Source: CAYMYN01 sp964394665
Lineage (GTDB): Bacteria > Planctomycetota > UBA1135 > GCA-002686595
Direction of reading: 5' to 3'
NCBI GenBank assembly: GCA_964394665.1
Contig: CAYMYN010000017.1
Coordinates: 1 to 64,000, forward strand
DNA length: 64,000 nt
The notes under the pieces are model-generated. The model worked only from the letters and a program-made list of their open reading frames with translations, searched no databases and had not been told where the DNA came from. A program made the position numbers and the translations under genes. Shown here piece after piece: positions 60,246-64,000 of this stretch (position 1 is the first letter of the stretch; each line of letters opens with the position of its first letter).

Positions 60246-60512
60246 TCAGTTGCGTGTGCTGGAGACCAGGCGCGTCTCGGGAGCGTGGCCCCCCGCTGGC
60301 GCACCGAAGGCGCCCCCCTGACGGGAGACCTCCTCGATGAAGAGGTCGAGCGTGTTCTGGATCTCCTGCACCTCGTCGCGCGAGAGCGTGATCGCCTTGG
60401 CGCCGTTCTGGGCGTGCAGCTCGTGGCCGAGGAGGCGCGAGATCAGCTTGAGGTTCGAGAGGTGGCGCGCCAGGGGCGTCGCGCCCTTGCCGTTCGGATC
60501 GTGCCCTTGCAT
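60246..60512 (-). CDS. Small helical protein of unknown function
   Basis: 88 residues from the ATG at 60512. It is predominantly helical: HLSNLKLISRLLGHELHA, LSRDEVQEIQNTLDLFIEEV and a Gly/Ala-rich tail ending LVSSTRN. The middle helix is amphipathic with heptad spacing, so it may dimerise. No Cys pair or DNA-binding motif was recognised. It lies 64 bp upstream of the FtsQ-like gene on the same strand. A longer upstream frame (to 60617) is basic and low in quality, so ATG 60512 is preferred. Coding is supported by its non-random helical pattern only. Confidence 0.55.
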   Translation of the reverse strand: MQGHDPNGKGATPLARHLSNLKLISRLLGHELHAQNGAKAITLSRDEVQEIQNTLDLFIEEVSRQGGAFGAPAGGHAPETRLVSSTRN

Positions 60513-60683
60513 GCGGGTCCTGGCTCGGTGGCGCGCGCCGCGGGAGGGCGGGCGCCGGATGGATCGGGGAGGTACGGGTGGACGCGCGCGCCCGGCGGGT
60601 CGCGCTGGACCGTGCACCGCGGGGAACGCGCCCGGGCGGTGACGTCGGAGGGTGAGGTCGCGGAGGGACTCGGCAGGGGGGAA

Positions 60684-63086
60684 ATGGAGGAGCGCGTCGC
60701 GCGCGCGCCTTTCGTTCCCCTCGGCCCGGTGCTTAGATACCGGGATGGAAGGGGCGTCTCAAGCGCGGGCCCGCGGGTGCCGGCCCGAAGCGCAGGAAAC
60801 CGGGCGCCCCCACGCGGTGCGATCGCCCCGCCGAGGGGTCGCGGCGTGAGCCGCGCTCCCGACGGACGGGCGGAGACCGACGGCGCGCGGGAGGCGCGCA
60901 GCGCCGGGCACGGGCGGCCCTTCGGCGACGGGCTCGAGCCGGCCTCCCCATCCCCGGCCCGGACCCCCGGCCTCGGCGCGGACGGGCGCTCGCCCGCCCA
61001 GCGCGGCCGGCGGCGGCGGCGCGGGGAACGCGGCGGCGCCAGCGAACCGTCCCCCGGCGCGCCGACGGCGCCCGCGCCCGTCAGCGAGTTCCGTGGCTTC
61101 TCCCTGAACCCCTTCCAGGTGCGGGCCGTGGAGGCGATCCGCGCCGGCTCGAACGTGCTCGTCAGCGCGCCGACCGGGGCCGGCAAGACGCTGGTCGCCG
61201 AGTACGCGATCCTCGAGGCGGTGCGGCGCGGCAAGCGCTGCATCTACACGGCCCCGATCAAGGCGCTCTCGAACCAGAAGTTCCGCGACTTCAAGGCCGA
61301 CCCCGAGATCGACGTCGGCATCCTGACCGGCGACGTCACGATCCATCCCGCGGCGCAGGTGCTGGTGATGACCACCGAGATCCTGCGCAACACGATCTTC
61401 GAGAGCCCGCACCTCCTGCGCGACGTGGACTTCGTGGTCTTCGACGAGATCCACTTCCTCGACGACCCCGAGCGCGGCACCGTCTGGGAGGAGAGCTTGA
61501 TCTTCGCGCCGCCCGAGATCCGCTTCATCTGCCTGTCCGCCACCGTGTCGAACGCGCGCGAGCTGGGCGAGTGGCTGGAGGAGATCCGCCCGCACGCCAT
61601 CGCGGTGGTCGAGTCCCACGAGCGCCCGGTCCCGCTCACCTATCGCCTGTACACCGAGCGCAACGGCACCTTCGACCTCGCGCGCCGCGAGCGCCTGCGC
61701 AAGGACCTCGCGCCGCCCGCCCGCGGCCGGCGCAACGCGCGCGGACGGGGCCCCGCGGACCGCCAGGGCCCGGAGCGCGAGCGCTGGAGCGCCTCGCCCG
61801 ACTGCGCGCCCCTGCTCGACCAACTGCAGCGCGACGGGCTCCTGCCCGTGCTCGTCTTCAGCTTCAGCCGCAAGGACTGCGAGCGCCTAGCCTACCGCAA
61901 CCTGGAACGCGAGCTGCTCTCGGTCGAGGAGTTCCAGCGCATGCGCGCGCTGCAGGCGGAGCTCGTGGAGACCTTCCAACTCGACCCGCGCGAGTTGGAC
62001 GGGGACGTGTTCGCCATGGCGCGCCGCGGCATCGGCTTCCACCACGCGGGCATGTTGCCCGTGCACAAGGAACTGGTCGAGCGCATGTTCACCTCGGGGC
62101 TCCTGAAGCTGCTCTTCACGACCGAGACCTTCGCCCTGGGCATCAACATGCCCGCGCGCACGGTGGTCTTCCACTCGTTGCGCAAGTTCGACGGCGTGTC
62201 GTTCGACTACATGAACACGCGCGACTTCATGCAGATGGCCGGGCGAGCCGGACGGCAGGGCCTCGACACCGAGGGCCTCGTGTACACCTTGCTCTCGCCG
62301 CGCGATCTGGCCGAGGCGCCGCTGCCGAAGCTGTTCGCGGGTCGACCCGAGCCGGTGGAGAGTCGCTTCCGGCTCTCCTTCTCCTCGATCCTGCACCTGG
62401 TCGAGGACCTCGGCCGGGCCCGCGTCCAGGAGGCCTGGGAGAAGTCCTTCAACCACTTCCAGCACCGCGGCGCGTCCCAGAAGGAACGCGAGCGAAACCG
62501 GCGCCAGATGGTGCACGTGTTCAATGGGCACCTCGCGCTGCTGGACGAGCTCGGCTACCTCGACGGCGATCGCCTGACCCCGCGCGGGCGCCTCGCGCGC
62601 CGCATCAACGGGTTCGAGATCCAGATCACCGAGCTGTTCTTCCGCGGTCTGCTCGAGGACCTCCCCCCGGACCAGTTGGCGGTGATCTTCGTCGGCCTGC
62701 TCCACGAGGAGCGCCGGCCCGGTGAGCCGCGTCGCGTCCCGAGCCGCTACCTCGGCAACCTACGCCGCGACGTCGACCGCCTGATGACCGAGCTCGTCGT
62801 GCGCTCCTTCCGCCACGACCTCGACGTCCCCCTCAAGCGGCCGCAGTGGGGCCTGACCCCCCAGGCCTTGGCCTGGTACGAGGGTCAGGACCTCGAGGCC
62901 GTCGCCGAGCTCTCCGATCAGTCCCCGGGCGACCTGTGCCGCACGTTCCGGATGGCGATCCAGCTCATGCGCCAGGCGCGGCGGGCGATCGATCCGGACT
63001 GGGCGGTGGGCGAGCGCCTAGCGGAAGCGATCGGGCGCTTCAACCGGGACGAGGTCGACGCCAAGCGCCAGCTCGAGCTGGGCTGA
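60684..63086 (+). CDS. Ski2-like DExH-box RNA helicase
   Basis: 800 residues if started at the ATG 60684 (AGGGGGG just upstream); a GTG at 60846 would remove 54. The first 115-130 residues are Arg/Gly/Pro-rich and disordered. Then the helicase core: SLNPFQVRAVEAIRAG, Walker A SAPTGAGKT, the motif II FDEIHFLDD, SATVSN (III), and in domain 2 FHHAGMLPVHKELVERMFTS, TTETFALGINMPA and QMAGRAGRQG (VI). A basic insertion (PPARGRRNARGRGPADRQG) lies between the two RecA domains, followed by a winged-helix/arch region and the C-terminal helical bundle. This resembles the Ski2/Mtr4/HelY family, which unwinds structured RNA. A bacterial member of this size likely acts in RNA turnover or ribosome work. It is monocistronic. 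Confidence 0.9.
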   Translation: MEERVARAPFVPLGPVLRYRDGRGVSSAGPRVPARSAGNRAPPRGAIAPPRGRGVSRAPDGRAETDGAREARSAGHGRPFGDGLEPASPSPARTPGLGADGRSPAQRGRRRRRGERGGASEPSPGAPTAPAPVSEFRGFSLNPFQVRAVEAIRAGSNVLVSAPTGAGKTLVAEYAILEAVRRGKRCIYTAPIKALSNQKFRDFKADPEIDVGILTGDVTIHPAAQVLVMTTEILRNTIFESPHLLRDVDFVVFDEIHFLDDPERGTVWEESLIFAPPEIRFICLSATVSNARELGEWLEEIRPHAIAVVESHERPVPLTYRLYTERNGTFDLARRERLRKDLAPPARGRRNARGRGPADRQGPERERWSASPDCAPLLDQLQRDGLLPVLVFSFSRKDCERLAYRNLERELLSVEEFQRMRALQAELVETFQLDPRELDGDVFAMARRGIGFHHAGMLPVHKELVERMFTSGLLKLLFTTETFALGINMPARTVVFHSLRKFDGVSFDYMNTRDFMQMAGRAGRQGLDTEGLVYTLLSPRDLAEAPLPKLFAGRPEPVESRFRLSFSSILHLVEDLGRARVQEAWEKSFNHFQHRGASQKERERNRRQMVHVFNGHLALLDELGYLDGDRLTPRGRLARRINGFEIQITELFFRGLLEDLPPDQLAVIFVGLLHEERRPGEPRRVPSRYLGNLRRDVDRLMTELVVRSFRHDLDVPLKRPQWGLTPQALAWYEGQDLEAVAELSDQSPGDLCRTFRMAIQLMRQARRAIDPDWAVGERLAEAIGRFNRDEVDAKRQLELG
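60730..60738 (+). promoter_or_regulatory. Extended -10-like element (TGCTTAGAT) before the helicase domain
   Basis: TGCTTAGAT matches TG-N-TATAAT spacing with an extended -10. It lies 46 bases after the ATG 60684, so if used, translation would start at a later codon such as GTG 60846, or the ATG at 60745 of a 34-codon frame that overlaps this GTG by GTGA. The conflict is unresolved. Confidence 0.3.
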
Positions 63087-63120
63087 CCCCGGGTTCCTTC
63101 AGGGGTGACAGAACGTTTTT
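63086..63120 (+). terminator. Weak hairpin and T5 run after the helicase gene
   Basis: ACCCC at 63086-63090 pairs with GGGGT at 63102-63106, and TTTTT follows at 63116-63120 after a 9-base spacer. The stem is short and the spacing poor, so it is a weak candidate. The 301-bp spacer to the next gene is otherwise without a gene; 63107-63160 is richer in A/T than its surroundings and may hold the next promoter. Confidence 0.3.
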
Positions 63121-63387
63121 CCCCAGGAAGCCGATGATTTGGTATCCCTCTTCCGTCGGTGCACTAGATCCGCCCGCGGGTCCTGCACCCAGGATCCTCC
63201 CGGCGACGCCCGGGGAGCCCCCCGACGGGAGCCCCGGGCGCCGGCACAAGGGGAGCGCGGGCCCTCTCCCGGGCCTTCGCTCGCACCGGCCCCGCTCTTC
63301 TCCACCGATCGCCCCGGCCGCGTTCCTCCCCTGGACGCGGCCGCACCGTTCCCCTCCCATCCCGGGTACCCCCCATCCCACCCTGGA

Positions 63388-64000
63388 ATGCGACGATCCC
63401 TGCTGACCGCGTCCTCCGCCGCCCTGGCCCTGTTCGCCACTGGCGTCGCCCTCGCCGGACCGAACCCGGCGCAGGTGGCGACCGGATCCCCCCGCGCCGC
63501 GGCGCCCGCCGCTCGGGCGGCGACCCAGAACGGGACCGCGGCGGCGAGCTCCGCGGCGCGGGCCGGCACCGCGCCCTCCGCGCCGCGCGCCGCGGCCAGC
63601 GGGGGGATCCCCTCCGCCGGCACCGCGGCCGGGACCCAGGCCAACCTGGCCCTGCCCGTCGCTCCCCTCGCCAGCGACCCGCCGGCGGCGGATTGCGAGG
63701 CGGTGCAGTTGCGGACCCAGGACGACCTGCGCCTCGCGGCCAGCTTCTTCCCTCCCCGCGGCCGGCGCGAGGCGCGCTCCCCGGGCGCGATCCTCGTGCA
63801 CGACGCCGGGCGCAGCCGGGCGGACCTCGTGGAGCTCGCCAGCGCGCTCCAGAAGCGCGGCTTCGCGGTCCTGACCCTCGACCTGCGCGGCCACGGGGAG
63901 AGCCGCACCCCCGAGGTGACTTTCACGCCCGAGGACGCCGCCGCGGCCGAGCGCCTGTGGGCCTTCACCCTGCGCGACCTCGAGTCCGCCGCATCCTTCC
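63388..64000 (+). CDS. Exported alpha/beta hydrolase, C-terminus beyond the window
   Basis: 204 codons are visible, open at the right edge. Residues 1-24 are a signal peptide (RRSLLTASSAALALFATGVA). Residues 25-95 are an Ala/Pro/Ser/Gly linker. From about residue 105 the alpha/beta-hydrolase fold begins: LRTQDDLRLAASFFPP, then ILVHDAGRSRADLVELASAL, which supplies the oxyanion loop, and AVLTLDLRGHGES, typical of dienelactone-hydrolase-like or acyl-peptidase-like enzymes. The nucleophile (GxSxG) and the catalytic Asp and His would lie past the window end, so activity cannot be judged. ATG 63388 was chosen because the signal peptide begins directly after it. Confidence 0.8.
   Translation, partial: MRRSLLTASSAALALFATGVALAGPNPAQVATGSPRAAAPAARAATQNGTAAASSAARAGTAPSAPRAAASGGIPSAGTAAGTQANLALPVAPLASDPPAADCEAVQLRTQDDLRLAASFFPPRGRREARSPGAILVHDAGRSRADLVELASALQKRGFAVLTLDLRGHGESRTPEVTFTPEDAAAAERLWAFTLRDLESAASF

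Overview
The window is 64 kb of very G+C-rich bacterial chromosome (by eye about 70% or more; not computed). It is densely packed and carries about 47 genes, mostly on the minus strand. No insertion sequence, prophage, CRISPR array or rRNA operon was seen; one tRNA gene (Pro, CGG anticodon) is present. The gene content best fits a member of the Planctomycetota or a similar high-G+C, Gram-negative, pilus-bearing lineage. It includes a formylglycine-generating-enzyme-like lipoprotein, a DUF1573 lipoprotein, a HEAT-repeat/VWA exported protein, a helix-turn-helix/TM protein, a sigma factor beside a Ser/Thr kinase and an FHA protein, plus type IV pilus ATPases. This assignment is inference from gene families; 16S or single-copy marker phylogeny would settle it.

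Layout, left to right. (1) 1-5.6 kb, minus: a partial exported protein, a membrane-anchored SGNH hydrolase, and the purine pair guaB-guaA. (2) 6-13 kb, plus: a fused oxidoreductase/epimerase with an overlapping glycosyltransferase (surface polysaccharide or glycoconjugate), then pyruvate dehydrogenase E1 (aceE) and a Nudix hydrolase. (3) 13-25 kb: a 1-Cys peroxiredoxin, a GT-C-like membrane protein, rho with a long basic disordered N-terminus, tRNA-Pro, the HEAT/VWA protein, a TM protein with two small beta-barrel-like repeats, selB, a YhcC-type radical SAM protein and a zinc-ribbon coiled-coil protein. (4) 25-31.5 kb, minus: dnaG-rpoD behind a 729-bp C-rich leader, preceded by ksgA and a SUMF1-like lipoprotein. 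(5) 31.5-43 kb, minus: an OmpA-family lipoprotein, an HTH-TM protein, a small exported protein, an overlapping operon of two CNNM/CBS proteins and an orphan histidine kinase, then the pilus motor genes pilC, pilB, pilT and a second pilB. (6) 43-49 kb: the DUF1573 lipoprotein, a short lipoprotein and pyruvate phosphate dikinase. (7) 49-56 kb, minus: an M28 peptidase and a four-gene signalling cluster (degenerate receiver/GGDEF protein, FHA protein, Ser/Thr kinase, ECF-like sigma factor). (8) 55.5-64 kb: yebC, rpsI-rplM, two unrecognised membrane/lipoprotein genes, an FtsQ-like protein, a small protein, a Ski2-like helicase and a partial exported alpha/beta hydrolase.

Functional themes are information processing (rho, rpoD, dnaG, selB, ksgA, rpsI, rplM, tRNA), central carbon metabolism (aceE, ppdK), the envelope (many lipoproteins) and signalling. 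The most unusual features are the ECF-kinase-FHA-degenerate GGDEF cluster, the C-rich/G-quadruplex leader of dnaG-rpoD, Rho with an Arg/Gly-rich tail in place of its usual N-terminal bundle, the orphan histidine kinase co-transcribed with two CNNM proteins, and very short or leaderless promoters such as the 29-bp selB/radical-SAM divergent spacer. Functions come from motif recognition only; no database search was run.
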